Assembly (NCBI GenBank): GCA_010092695.1
Contig: JAADJJ010000001.1
Span: 3,534,001 to 3,598,000 of the forward strand
DNA length: 64,000 nucleotides
From: Enterobacteriaceae bacterium 4M9
GTDB taxonomy: Bacteria > Pseudomonadota > Gammaproteobacteria > Enterobacterales > Enterobacteriaceae
Direction of reading: 5' to 3'
Made by a program: the position numbers and the translations under genes. The notes under the pieces are model-generated. The model did not search any database. It was given only the letters and a program-made list of their open reading frames with translations, and had not been told where the DNA came from. Below, one piece after another: positions 44,085-52,063 of the stretch (position 1 is the stretch's first letter; each line of letters opens with the position of its first letter).

Positions 44085-44207
44085 GGGAAGTTGGGAAGTT
44101 GGGAAGTTGGGAAGTTGGGAAGTTGGGAAGTTGGGAAGTTGGGCAGTTGGGCAGTTGGGCAGTTGGGCAGTTGGGCGTTGGGCGTTGGGCGTTGGGCGTT
44201 GGGCGTT
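44085..44207 (+). repeat. Three-part minisatellite (GGGAAGTT)7 (GGGCAGTT)4 (GGGCGTT)5
   Basis: Seven perfect copies of GGGAAGTT (44085-44140), four of GGGCAGTT (44141-44172) and five of GGGCGTT (44173-44207), uninterrupted. The unit changes by one substitution and then one deletion, suggesting slippage expansion of successive variants. It lies about 160 bases upstream of the ybdL start, in an 802-base gap with no gene. Frames through it encode only repeat peptides and are not genes. Confidence 0.97.
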
Positions 44208-44289
44208 GGGCAGCCAGCAAACCAGTAAGTTAACAAACCAGAAAGCCACAAAACTATTACGTTTCACAGCAAAACGCACCGCTGTTATT

Positions 44290-44668
44290 TCCTCTTCTAG
44301 TGCACAGACTCACAGTGTGGGGTGTTGAACCCCGCTGAAATCGGCCAAGCGTTCACGGCTGGCCGGGGCAGGCCGCATGGATGCGGCCTGAGGCGCGATT
44401 TACAGGGGCGTTACCTCGCGCCGTCCCCGACAAGCCAGCCGGGATAAGCTGACAACATTGCCGGGAGCAATGTTGAACAACGCCTCAGGCGTTGGCCCCG
44501 AAGGGGTGAGGCCCAGGGATGGGCCGAATAACGCACCGCCCAAAGGGCGGCGATTTCTTTGCGGGGCCGCGGGGATTGTTAAGGGGCGCGCGGGAGCGCC
44601 CCTTAACCCGTTCACCGCCGCTGAGGCTGCGCTTTACGCCAAACTTATAGTGAACGGAACATTCCACC
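44290..44668 (-). repeat. Diverged GC-rich repeat element, right copy (inverted)
   Basis: Hairpin-rich non-coding sequence related to the reverse complement of 42411-42725. It contains AAGGGGCGCGCGGGAGCGCC-type and GCCGCATGGATGCGGC-type palindromes. Its frames give short peptides (e.g. NIAPGNVVSLSRLACRGRR on the minus strand) that resemble those I recall from ash/Icd-like reading frames linked to P4-type satellite phages in enterics; that link is from memory and no phage gene is present here. Confidence 0.65.
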
Positions 44669-44695
44669 AAACCAAACCAAACCAAACCAAACCAA
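44666..44695 (+). repeat. Pentamer repeat (ACCAA)6
   Basis: Six perfect copies of ACCAA adjoin the end of the right GC-rich repeat, directly before the 3' end of the COG0523 GTPase gene. Confidence 0.95.
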
Positions 44696-44723
44696 ACATT
44701 AAACCGTAAAAACAAAACTCCCG

Positions 44724-45749
44724 TTACGCCACTGCCCCGGCAAACTCCTCGCGCAGCGCCTCAATCGGCAAATACCTGCCAATAATCACCAGCCTCGACA
44801 AAACCGGCTCGTCCTCGCCCCACTCGGCACCATAATCAAACCCCACAACTTTATGCACGCCCTGCACAATCAACCGCTGCGGGTTACCGTCAATCGCCAG
44901 CACGCCTTTATAGCGCAGCATATCGTTACCAAAGCGCTCAATGCAGCTTTCCATAAACGCGCCAATTTTCTTGAGATCCAACCGCCCGGCCTCAAACACG
45001 TGCGCCTGAATAGCATCATCCCACGAGCGCGCATTGCCAGAGACCTGGCGAAACGGCATAAAGCGCTGCGGCTGCGCGCTTTCAGCACGGATCACATGAA
45101 AGCCTTCGCTTATCGCGTTGCCGTCGCTCATCTCAAACGCCGCAATGTCCAGCCACAGTTCAGCCGGGCATTCACCGCGCGTGATATGGAAAATCTCGGC
45201 TTTATTGTTGATGCGGTGAATACGCGCCAGCGCCTCGGCCTGCTGCTCCTCGCTGCACAAGTCAGCTTTGGTCAAAAGAATACGGTCGGCAAAACCAATC
45301 TGGGAGGCCGCCACCGGGTGCTCATCAAGCTGGCGCTGGATGTGCTGGCAGTCTACCAGCGTAATCACCGCGTCCAGGCGCAGCGCCTCACGCAGGCGTT
45401 CTTCAACAAAAAAGGTCTGGATAACCGGCGCCGGGTCGGCAAGGCCGGTGGTTTCAACAATCAGGCGCTCAAAGCGCATTTCACCGCGATCGCGCTTGTC
45501 GAGCAGCTCTGTTAACGCGGCGGTGAACTCACCGCGCACGCTACAGCACACGCAGCCGTTAGACAGCTCTACCACGTTGACGTTTTCGCCCTCACGCAGC
45601 AGCGCACCGTCAATATTAACGGCACCAAATTCGTTTTCGAGGATGGCAACCGACGCGTCGGCATGATGAGAAAGGAAGTAATTAATTAACGTGGTTTTGC
45701 CTGCGCCGAGAAACCCGGTCAACAGCGTGACGGATACAACATCATTCAT
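44724..45749 (-). CDS. yjiA: COG0523 / YjiA-type G3E GTPase (metal chaperone family)
   Basis: SIMIBI-class GTPase of 341 residues from the ATG at 45749. Walker A GFLGAGKTT is near residues 12-20, ENEFG near 38, the metal-binding C-x-C-C motif (SNGCVCC) near 63-69, Walker B/switch ETTGLADP near 101 and the guanine motif TKAD near 158. A COG0523 C-terminal domain follows. It directly follows ybdD and cstA; E. coli has yjiA next to the paralogous pair yjiX-yjiY (btsT), so the gene grouping is the same but attached to cstA here. Symbol by similarity. Confidence 0.82.
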   Translation of the reverse strand: MNDVVSVTLLTGFLGAGKTTLINYFLSHHADASVAILENEFGAVNIDGALLREGENVNVVELSNGCVCCSVRGEFTAALTELLDKRDRGEMRFERLIVETTGLADPAPVIQTFFVEERLREALRLDAVITLVDCQHIQRQLDEHPVAASQIGFADRILLTKADLCSEEQQAEALARIHRINNKAEIFHITRGECPAELWLDIAAFEMSDGNAISEGFHVIRAESAQPQRFMPFRQVSGNARSWDDAIQAHVFEAGRLDLKKIGAFMESCIERFGNDMLRYKGVLAIDGNPQRLIVQGVHKVVGFDYGAEWGEDEPVLSRLVIIGRYLPIEALREEFAGAVA

Positions 45750-45791
45750 GGCAGATTCCCTGTGCTGAGCCCGCAAAGCGGCGGGCCAGTC

Positions 45792-45989
45792 TTAACAACA
45801 GCGCGCGCCGCCTTTGCCGCCGTAGCGGGCGTCCTGACGGTCGCGAAAGAATTCTTCATAGGTCATGGGCGTCTGCTCCGGGTGGGTCAGGCGCATATGT
45901 TGAACATAATTATCATAATCGGGCACGCCAACCATCAGCTTTGCTGCCTGGCCGAGATATTTGCCCGCTTTTGCGAGGGTATCGAACAT
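45792..45989 (-). CDS. ybdD: YbdD, DUF466 small protein
   Basis: 65-residue protein from the ATG at 45989, nearly identical to E. coli YbdD, ending GGKGGARCC with a Cys pair. It follows cstA by about 60 bases on the same strand. DUF466 proteins accompany CstA/BtsT pyruvate/peptide transporters and are needed for transport by their partner in reported cases; I infer the same here. Confidence 0.94.
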   Translation of the reverse strand: MFDTLAKAGKYLGQAAKLMVGVPDYDNYVQHMRLTHPEQTPMTYEEFFRDRQDARYGGKGGARCC

Positions 45990-46049
45990 TAGCTTACTCC
46001 TTAAAGCACCCAAAGAGCCTCCCATACGGGAGGCGCTTTTGCAACCGGG

Positions 46050-48155
46050 TCAGTGCGCGTTTTTGGCACGTGCAACAATCTGCTCAAGGTTTTCTGGCAT
46101 CGGCTCATATGGCGTTTCGCGCGCCGTCGGCTGCGGGTTACGCAGCGCCGCAAGCGCGGTTTTGAGCGAAAACAGCGCCAGCACCACCACAACCACCATA
46201 AAGAAGATAGTCAGCCCGGCGTCCAGACGGTTGTTAAACACCAGTTGCGCCAGCTGCGACTCGGTGTACTGCGCCGGAATAGTACCGCTGTCTATCATCG
46301 CCTGGAACTTGTTAGCAATCGCCAGGAAGCCCACTTTCGTGTCCGGGCTGAACGCTTTTTGCCAGCCGGCGGTAAGCGTACACACCAGCAGCCACGCCGT
46401 TGGCATGAGTGCTACCCACGCATAACGCTGGCGCTTCATCTTAAACAGCACCACCGCACACAGCATCAGCGCCATGCCCGCCAGCATCTGGTTAGCAATA
46501 CCAAACAGCGGCCACAGCGTGTTAATGCCGCCAAGCGGGTCAACCACGCCCTGGTGCAGGAAGTATCCCCAGGCCAGCACGCACAGCGCAGTGGCAAGCA
46601 GGTTCGCCGGCAGCGAGTCGGTGCGCTTAAGCGACGGTGCCGCCACGCCCAGCAAGTCCTGAAGCATAAAGCGAGCGGCGCGCGTGCCCGCATCTACAGC
46701 GGTCAGGATAAACAGCGCCTCAAACAAAATGGCAAAGTGATACCAGAACGACACATCCATCAGGCCGCCCAGCGCGCCGTGCAGGATATAAGCCATCCCT
46801 ACCGCCAGCGTCGGTGCGCCACCGGCACGCGAAATAATGCTCTGCTCGCCGACTTCATCAGCAATGCGCGTGAGCACATCTGGCGTTATCTGGAAGCCCC
46901 AGCCGCTTACCACCTGTGCTGCCGAGGCCACCACATCCGTCGTGCCAGCCGGTGCCAGCACCGCCATGGGGCTGTTCATGGCAAAGTAAACGCCCGGGTC
47001 AATAACACAGGCCGCCACCAGCGCCATAATCGCCACAAATGACTCCATCAACATGCCGCCATAGCCAATCAGGCAAGCCTGGTTTTCATTCGCGAGCATC
47101 TTCGGCGTGGTGCCGGAGGCAATCAGCGCGTGGAAACCCGACACCGCACCGCAGGCAATGGTGATAAACAGGAACGGGAACAGGCCGCCGCTCCATACCG
47201 GTCCGGTGCCGTCGACAAATTTAGTCAGCGCAGGCATGGTCAGCGTTGGGCGCATAATCAGAATGCCAATCGCCAGCCCAACAATGGTGCCAATTTTCAG
47301 GAAGGTAGAAAGATAATCACGCGGTGCCAACAGCAGCCACACCGGCAATACGGCGGCAACGAAGCCGTAGCCCACCAGCATCCAGGTCAACTGTACACCG
47401 GTAAAGTCAAAATACGGCGCCCAGGTCGGGCTTTCAGCCACCCAACCGCCGGAGATAATGGCAAACACCAGCAGCACCAGGCCGATAATGGAGACTTCAC
47501 CAATGCGCCCCGGGCGAATGTAGCGGGTATAAATGCCCATAAAAATCGCAAGCGGTATGGTAAACGCCACGGTATACGTGCCCCACGGGCTGTGGGTCAG
47601 CGCTTTCACTACGATCATCGCCAGCACGGCGAGGATAATAACCATAATCATGAAGCAGGCCACCAGCGCGATAACGCCAGCGGTGTTGCCCATCTCTTCT
47701 TTAACCAGTTCACCCAATGAACGCCCGTCGCGCCGGGTGGAGACGAACAGCACCATAAAGTCCTGTACCGCTCCCGCCAGCACGACGCCAGCCAGAATCC
47801 AGATCATGCCCGGCAGGTAACCCATCTGCGCGGCCAGTACCGGTCCTACCAGCGGCCCGGCCCCGGCGATAGCCGCAAAATGGTGGCCGAACAGCACTTT
47901 CTTATCGGTCGGTACATAGTCGAGGCCGTCATTGTGGCGCACGGCGGGCGTCATGCGCGTGCTGTCTACCTGCAGCACGCGTTTTGCGATATAGAGTCCA
48001 TAAAAACGGTAGGCAATCAGGTAAACGCACACTGCGGCCACCACTATCCACAGTGCGTTAATCTGCTCGCCGCGGTTGAGCGCTATATAGCCCAGTGCAA
48101 ACGCACCAAGCAGGGACAGCGCAACCCATATCAGGTATTTCCCCGGATTATTCAT
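46050..48155 (-). CDS. cstA: Carbon-starvation protein CstA (pyruvate/peptide transporter)
   Basis: Large inner-membrane transporter induced by carbon starvation, 701 residues as in E. coli, with some 16-18 hydrophobic segments. Family blocks include GHHFAAIAGAGPLVGPVLAAQ-type near 89-109 and GGMLMESFVAIMA near 374-386. It is the first gene of a likely cstA-ybdD-GTPase operon. A CRP-like palindrome lies 125-140 bases upstream, matching the cAMP-CRP control known in E. coli. Confidence 0.95.
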   Translation of the reverse strand: MNNPGKYLIWVALSLLGAFALGYIALNRGEQINALWIVVAAVCVYLIAYRFYGLYIAKRVLQVDSTRMTPAVRHNDGLDYVPTDKKVLFGHHFAAIAGAGPLVGPVLAAQMGYLPGMIWILAGVVLAGAVQDFMVLFVSTRRDGRSLGELVKEEMGNTAGVIALVACFMIMVIILAVLAMIVVKALTHSPWGTYTVAFTIPLAIFMGIYTRYIRPGRIGEVSIIGLVLLVFAIISGGWVAESPTWAPYFDFTGVQLTWMLVGYGFVAAVLPVWLLLAPRDYLSTFLKIGTIVGLAIGILIMRPTLTMPALTKFVDGTGPVWSGGLFPFLFITIACGAVSGFHALIASGTTPKMLANENQACLIGYGGMLMESFVAIMALVAACVIDPGVYFAMNSPMAVLAPAGTTDVVASAAQVVSGWGFQITPDVLTRIADEVGEQSIISRAGGAPTLAVGMAYILHGALGGLMDVSFWYHFAILFEALFILTAVDAGTRAARFMLQDLLGVAAPSLKRTDSLPANLLATALCVLAWGYFLHQGVVDPLGGINTLWPLFGIANQMLAGMALMLCAVVLFKMKRQRYAWVALMPTAWLLVCTLTAGWQKAFSPDTKVGFLAIANKFQAMIDSGTIPAQYTESQLAQLVFNNRLDAGLTIFFMVVVVVLALFSLKTALAALRNPQPTARETPYEPMPENLEQIVARAKNAH

Positions 48156-48279
48156 CGTTATAAATCCATCTGAGTGTGTAGAGACAAGAATGTGTCAATT
48201 TATTTCTGGATTATGCCAGGGCATTTAACAAGTCAGCAGCAGTACAAAACAATATTGAAACCGATCATTTACACAGCAT

Positions 48280-48295
48280 TGTTAACACGATCACT
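48280..48295 (-). promoter_or_regulatory. CRP-like site upstream of cstA
   Basis: TGTTA-N6-TCACT matches the CRP palindrome TGTGA-N6-TCACA at 8 of 10 fixed bases, about 125 bases before the cstA ATG. CRP activation of cstA is established in E. coli; this site is by eye. Confidence 0.5.
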
Positions 48296-48347
48296 CTGTT
48301 AGCGCGGAGAGGGTGCAACAACCACAGACAGGCGTTGCGACAGGCAT

Positions 48348-48374
48348 AAAAAAGCCCCACCGGAAAGGCGGGGC
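48348..48374 (-). terminator. Terminator of entCEBAH
   Basis: On the minus strand GCCCCGCC and GGTGGGGC pair (one mismatch) and six T follow, 34 bases after entH. Confidence 0.85.
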
Positions 48375-48407
48375 AAACGAGGTTTTTCATAGCAGTGTGA
48401 TAAAGAC

Positions 48408-48821
48408 TCAGCCAATGACAGCGGTGCTCAGCCGGCTGGTACAGCAGCGCTTGCCGCTGGCATCATAAATAGCGATTTCCCAGCACTGGGAACTGCGGCT
48501 TAAGTGTAGCGGTACACACACGCCACGCACCGGCCCGCGCGCGACGGCGCGGTGGTGTGTGGCACTGACTTCGGTGCCCACCACGTTTTGCCCTTCCTTA
48601 CTTGTCATAAACCCGGCCATTGACCCCATGGTTTCGGCCAGCGCCGCAGAGGCACCGCCGTGCAGCAGGCCAAATGGCTGAACCGTGCGGCTGTCCACCG
48701 GCATTTCAGCTTCCAGGCTGTCGTCATTAATGCGGGTAAAGACAATGCCCAGGTGACCAACCAGCGTTTCGGCAGCCATGCGGTTGAGTTCGTCGAGCGT
48801 GATATCGCGCTTCCAGATCAT
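48408..48821 (-). CDS. entH: Proofreading thioesterase EntH
   Basis: Hotdog-fold thioesterase that clears wrongly loaded aryl groups from the EntB carrier domain. It has 137 residues from the ATG at 48821, as in E. coli. The active-site region HGGASAALAETMGS is near residues 54-67 with the Glu nucleophile or base at about 63. It begins one base after the entA stop and is the last gene of the entCEBAH operon. Confidence 0.94.
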   Translation of the reverse strand: MIWKRDITLDELNRMAAETLVGHLGIVFTRINDDSLEAEMPVDSRTVQPFGLLHGGASAALAETMGSMAGFMTSKEGQNVVGTEVSATHHRAVARGPVRGVCVPLHLSRSSQCWEIAIYDASGKRCCTSRLSTAVIG

Positions 48822-48822
48822 G

Positions 48823-49575
48823 TTACGCTCCCAGCGTCGAGCCGCCATCGACCACGATGTCCTGCAAGGTGATATGGCTGGCGCGCGGGGAAGCGAGGAA
48901 CAGTACCGTGCTGGCAATCTCCTGCGGGCGGGCGATTTTACCCAATGGAATGCCCAGCTTGAACTGCTGCGGGTAACCGGCGATACGAGCGCTTTCGGCA
49001 TCCGGCGAGGTCCACATGCCGCGCTGCATATCAGTATCGGTCGAGCCAGGCGACACCAGATTGCCGCGCACGCCGTAAGGCGCCAGTTCCAGCGCTACGG
49101 TCAGCGCCAGACTTTTCAGTGCTGCTTTGGAGGCGCCGTAGGCCGACATGCCGGTACGCGGCGTGTGTGCGGCGTCAGATGCCACCGTCACCAGCGCCCC
49201 GCCTTTCTGCGCACGGAATTGCGCCATGGTAGCGCGAAAAAAGTTAAACGCACCGCCAACGTTAATGGCAAAGGTGTCCTGCCAGTCGCGCAGCGCCAGT
49301 TCATCGGTTGCGCCCATACGCAGAATACCGGCGGCATTCACCAGCACATCGAGGCGTTCGGTGTCTTTTAAAAGGCGCTGACATACGGCACTCACCTGCT
49401 CGGCGCTGGCAACATCCACCACTTCAGTGGCAAACGGATAGTTTTCCTGACCAAACGCCAGATCAAAGCCCACTACCCGCGCGCCCGCCTCGTGAAACGC
49501 CAGCGCAGTCTGGTAACCAATGCCACGCCCGGCACCGGTCACCCACACGGTTTGTCCCTGAAACTCCTGGCTCAT
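48823..49575 (-). CDS. entA: 2,3-dihydro-2,3-dihydroxybenzoate dehydrogenase EntA
   Basis: Short-chain dehydrogenase that makes 2,3-dihydroxybenzoate with NAD+. It has 250 residues from the ATG at 49575 (E. coli 248). The Rossmann motif TGAGRGIG is at about 12-19, and the catalytic Ser/Tyr/Lys appear in the segments VASDAAHT and YGASKAAL near 145-156. The start overlaps the entB stop (ATGA) after a GGAGGTGA site. Confidence 0.95.
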   Translation of the reverse strand: MSQEFQGQTVWVTGAGRGIGYQTALAFHEAGARVVGFDLAFGQENYPFATEVVDVASAEQVSAVCQRLLKDTERLDVLVNAAGILRMGATDELALRDWQDTFAINVGGAFNFFRATMAQFRAQKGGALVTVASDAAHTPRTGMSAYGASKAALKSLALTVALELAPYGVRGNLVSPGSTDTDMQRGMWTSPDAESARIAGYPQQFKLGIPLGKIARPQEIASTVLFLASPRASHITLQDIVVDGGSTLGA

Positions 49576-50426
49576 GGCTTCACCTCCCGACTCAACAACG
49601 CCCACCAGGCGTCAATGGTCGGCTCTTTTGCCAGCATCACGAAGTCGATGTCGCTGTATGCTTTGCGCCAGCGGGCGGCAAGCGCCATCATGCGCACCGA
49701 GTCCAGGCCGTAATCAATCAGGTTCTCGTCGTCCAGCGGCACGTCGTCTTCATCCAGCAGCGGCAGCACCAGCGCACGCAACTGCTCTTTATTTTGTGGC
49801 ACCGCCAGCAGATCGCTTGTCATCACCACGCGCCCGCTGCGTCCGGCAACGTATTTCAGCGCCATCAGGTGCTCTTCGCGGCTAAAATCCGCCAGGCCAT
49901 CGGCCACCATAAACGGCTTAATGTCTCGCATGAAGGCGTCGGTTGCAGTGGTCATGCAGCCGATGTGGGCGTACACGCCACAAATAATCAGCTGATCGCG
50001 CCCGGTTTCCTTGAGCGCCTGCTCCAGCGGCGAGCGGATAAACGCGCTGTAGCGCCATTTGGTCAACACCGTATCGCCGTCTTGCGGAGCCAGCGCGTTC
50101 ACCACACTTTTACGCTCGGCATGTTTGTTGATGCCCGGTCCCCACATGTCATTAAGCAGCGCGCGGTCTTCGTCGCTCTGGCTGTCCGGCTGGGCGGTGT
50201 AATACACCGGAATATTATTCTGGCGACAGAACTGGCGCAGCGCGGCGATGTTGGCGATGACCTGCTCCATCATCGGGCAGTTATCACCCCAGAAATCAAT
50301 AAAGTAGTCCTGCATATCATGAATCAGCAGCGCGGCACGCTCTGGCTCAAACGCCCAGCTGACTTTGTTTTCCGGGATATCGGCCGCACCCGGCAGCGCG
50401 TAACCGTTAAGTTTTGGAATAGCCAT
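49572..50426 (-). CDS. entB: Isochorismatase / aryl carrier protein EntB
   Basis: Bifunctional protein: the N-terminal isochorismatase forms 2,3-dihydro-2,3-dihydroxybenzoate, and the C-terminal aryl carrier accepts dihydroxybenzoate from EntE. It has 284 residues (E. coli 285). The hydrolase motif LLIHDMQDYF is near 33-42 and the segment TGVYAHIGC-like (CGVYAHIGCMTTATDAF) near 148. The phosphopantetheine Ser is in DYGLDSVRMM near 244. Confidence 0.96.
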   Translation of the reverse strand: MAIPKLNGYALPGAADIPENKVSWAFEPERAALLIHDMQDYFIDFWGDNCPMMEQVIANIAALRQFCRQNNIPVYYTAQPDSQSDEDRALLNDMWGPGINKHAERKSVVNALAPQDGDTVLTKWRYSAFIRSPLEQALKETGRDQLIICGVYAHIGCMTTATDAFMRDIKPFMVADGLADFSREEHLMALKYVAGRSGRVVMTSDLLAVPQNKEQLRALVLPLLDEDDVPLDDENLIDYGLDSVRMMALAARWRKAYSDIDFVMLAKEPTIDAWWALLSREVKP

Positions 50427-50437
50427 AAAATCACTCC

Positions 50438-52054
50438 TTACTGCGTTGTCAGGCGGCGTTCAGCAATCAACTGGCGCAGGCGCTTTTTGTCAGGTTTACC
50501 CACGTGGGTAAGCGGCAGTTCATCGACGTTTTCTACCTTGTCCGGTAGCTTGTAGTCGGCAACGCCCAGCTCACGCAGCCAGCGGCGAATCTCCACCGCA
50601 CGCAGCGGGCGGCGCCCGACGATGAACGCACAGCTTTTCTCGCCCATCAGTTCGTCATCCATTGACACCAGGGCTGCGTGGATAATGTCCTCATGGCGGT
50701 GCAGCAGGTTTTCAATCTCCTCTGCCGCAATCTTCTCGCCGCCTCGGTTGATCTGGTCTTTTTCACGCCCGACCACGCGGATATAGCCCTCTTTATCAAT
50801 CACTATCAGGTCACCGGAGCAGTAAAAACCGTTGGCATCAAAGGCTGTTGCATTCGCTTGCGGGCTTTTGTAATAACCGCGAAAGGTATATGGCCCGCGC
50901 GTCATCAGCAGTCCCACCTCGCCTGCGGCAACCGGGTTACCGTTTTCATCGGCAGCCCAGACCTCGTCATCCGGGCACATCGGGCGGCCCTGAGTGGTGA
51001 AGATGTGCTCATCGTCGTCGTCCAGCGCGGTGTAGTTCACCAGCCCCTCGGCCATGCCGAACACCTGCTGAAGCTGGCAGCCAATCTCTGCCGGAACGCG
51101 GCGCGCCAGTGGCTCCGGGAAGCGTGCGCCACCCACCTGCAACAGGCGCAGCGACGCAAGCTGTTGGTTGCTGCCCCACTCGCCAATCGCCTGTAGCCAC
51201 AGGCTGACCGCAGGCGGCACCAGCGCCGTCACGTCAATCTGGTGTTTTTCGATAAGCGGGAAGCACAGCGTGGCACTCGGGTCAGCGGCCAGCACCACAC
51301 AGCCTTCGCCGTAAAACACGCCAAGTGAGCCAGGTGAGCTCATGGCATAGTTATGCGCCGCCGGAATGGCGCACAAGAAGCGAGTGTTTTCATCGAAGCG
51401 GCAAATCTCCACGCTGCGACGAATGCTGTAGTAATAGTCGTTGTGGGTGCGCGGGATAAGCTTCGGCGTACCGGTGCTGCCGCCGGAGAGCTGGAAGAAT
51501 GCCACCTCGTCAGCCGCCGATGGGCTGGCGGTGAAGTTATCCTCTGGCGCGTCAATCATCGCCTGAAGTGAACGCTCACCGTCGTCGTTACGCAGTGCTA
51601 CGACGTTCAGCGACGGGTAATCGCTGTGTAGCTGGTTCAGGAAAGCGTCATCGCGAAACAGCGCGTGCTCACGGTCAGCCACCAGAAGCCGGGGTTCAAT
51701 CTGCTCGGCATAGGCCGCAAGCTCGGTGCGCTGATGGCTGAACAGCGCATTGACCGGCGCCACGCCCGCTTTCAGCAGCGCAAAGAAGGTGATAAACAGT
51801 TCAGCATGGTTGCCCAACTGAACCAGCGCGGTATCGCCCGTTTTCAGCCCCTGGCGCATCAGGGATGCCGCCAGGCGACTGGACGCCGCATCAAGCTCCC
51901 GGTAGCTCAGTTCACGTTCACCGTCGATAATCGCAGTGCGTGCACTGTCGGCGTGACGGGTGAGAATGTCAGTGAGCGGTAACTCCGCCCAGTAGCCCTT
52001 TTCGCGATAGCGTGCGGCCAGCGCGTCCGGCCAGCGGTTAAAAGGAATAGCCAT
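50438..52054 (-). CDS. entE: 2,3-dihydroxybenzoate-AMP ligase EntE
   Basis: Stand-alone adenylation enzyme activating 2,3-dihydroxybenzoate and loading it on the EntB carrier. It has 538 residues (E. coli 536). The AMP-binding P-loop SGGSTGTPKLIPRTHNDY-like segment lies near 189-200, the aryl-acid pocket around HNYAMSSPGSLG near 233, YRTGD-equivalent FYCSGDLI near 406 and the catalytic Lys in the C-terminal PDKVE region near 515. It sits between entC and entB in the operon. Confidence 0.96.
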   Translation of the reverse strand: MAIPFNRWPDALAARYREKGYWAELPLTDILTRHADSARTAIIDGERELSYRELDAASSRLAASLMRQGLKTGDTALVQLGNHAELFITFFALLKAGVAPVNALFSHQRTELAAYAEQIEPRLLVADREHALFRDDAFLNQLHSDYPSLNVVALRNDDGERSLQAMIDAPEDNFTASPSAADEVAFFQLSGGSTGTPKLIPRTHNDYYYSIRRSVEICRFDENTRFLCAIPAAHNYAMSSPGSLGVFYGEGCVVLAADPSATLCFPLIEKHQIDVTALVPPAVSLWLQAIGEWGSNQQLASLRLLQVGGARFPEPLARRVPAEIGCQLQQVFGMAEGLVNYTALDDDDEHIFTTQGRPMCPDDEVWAADENGNPVAAGEVGLLMTRGPYTFRGYYKSPQANATAFDANGFYCSGDLIVIDKEGYIRVVGREKDQINRGGEKIAAEEIENLLHRHEDIIHAALVSMDDELMGEKSCAFIVGRRPLRAVEIRRWLRELGVADYKLPDKVENVDELPLTHVGKPDKKRLRQLIAERRLTTQ

Positions 52055-52063
52055 ATCCTTGCC

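Noticed and set aside
44085..44207. CRISPR array
   Set aside because: Units are 7-8 bases with no spacers, and there are no cas genes; this is a minisatellite.
44029..44328. Repeat-peptide frames (PTPNAQR / SQLPNFPT) over the minisatellite
   Set aside because: All frames through a 7-8 base tandem repeat stay open by periodicity; no ribosome site or flanking domain supports a protein.
44458..44709. 83-codon frame (MPGAMLNNASG...) in the right GC-rich repeat
   Set aside because: Similar peptides are often predicted from this hairpin-rich element in enterics, but the sequence looks structural and non-coding, and the left copy does not keep the frame.
46053..47042. 329-codon plus-strand frame antisense to cstA
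   Set aside because: Its composition is Arg/His/Gln-rich as expected of an antisense shadow, with no family resemblance.
49308..50555. 415-codon plus-strand frame across entA, entB and entE
   Set aside because: It spans three conserved genes on the other strand and has no ribosome site or recognisable domain.
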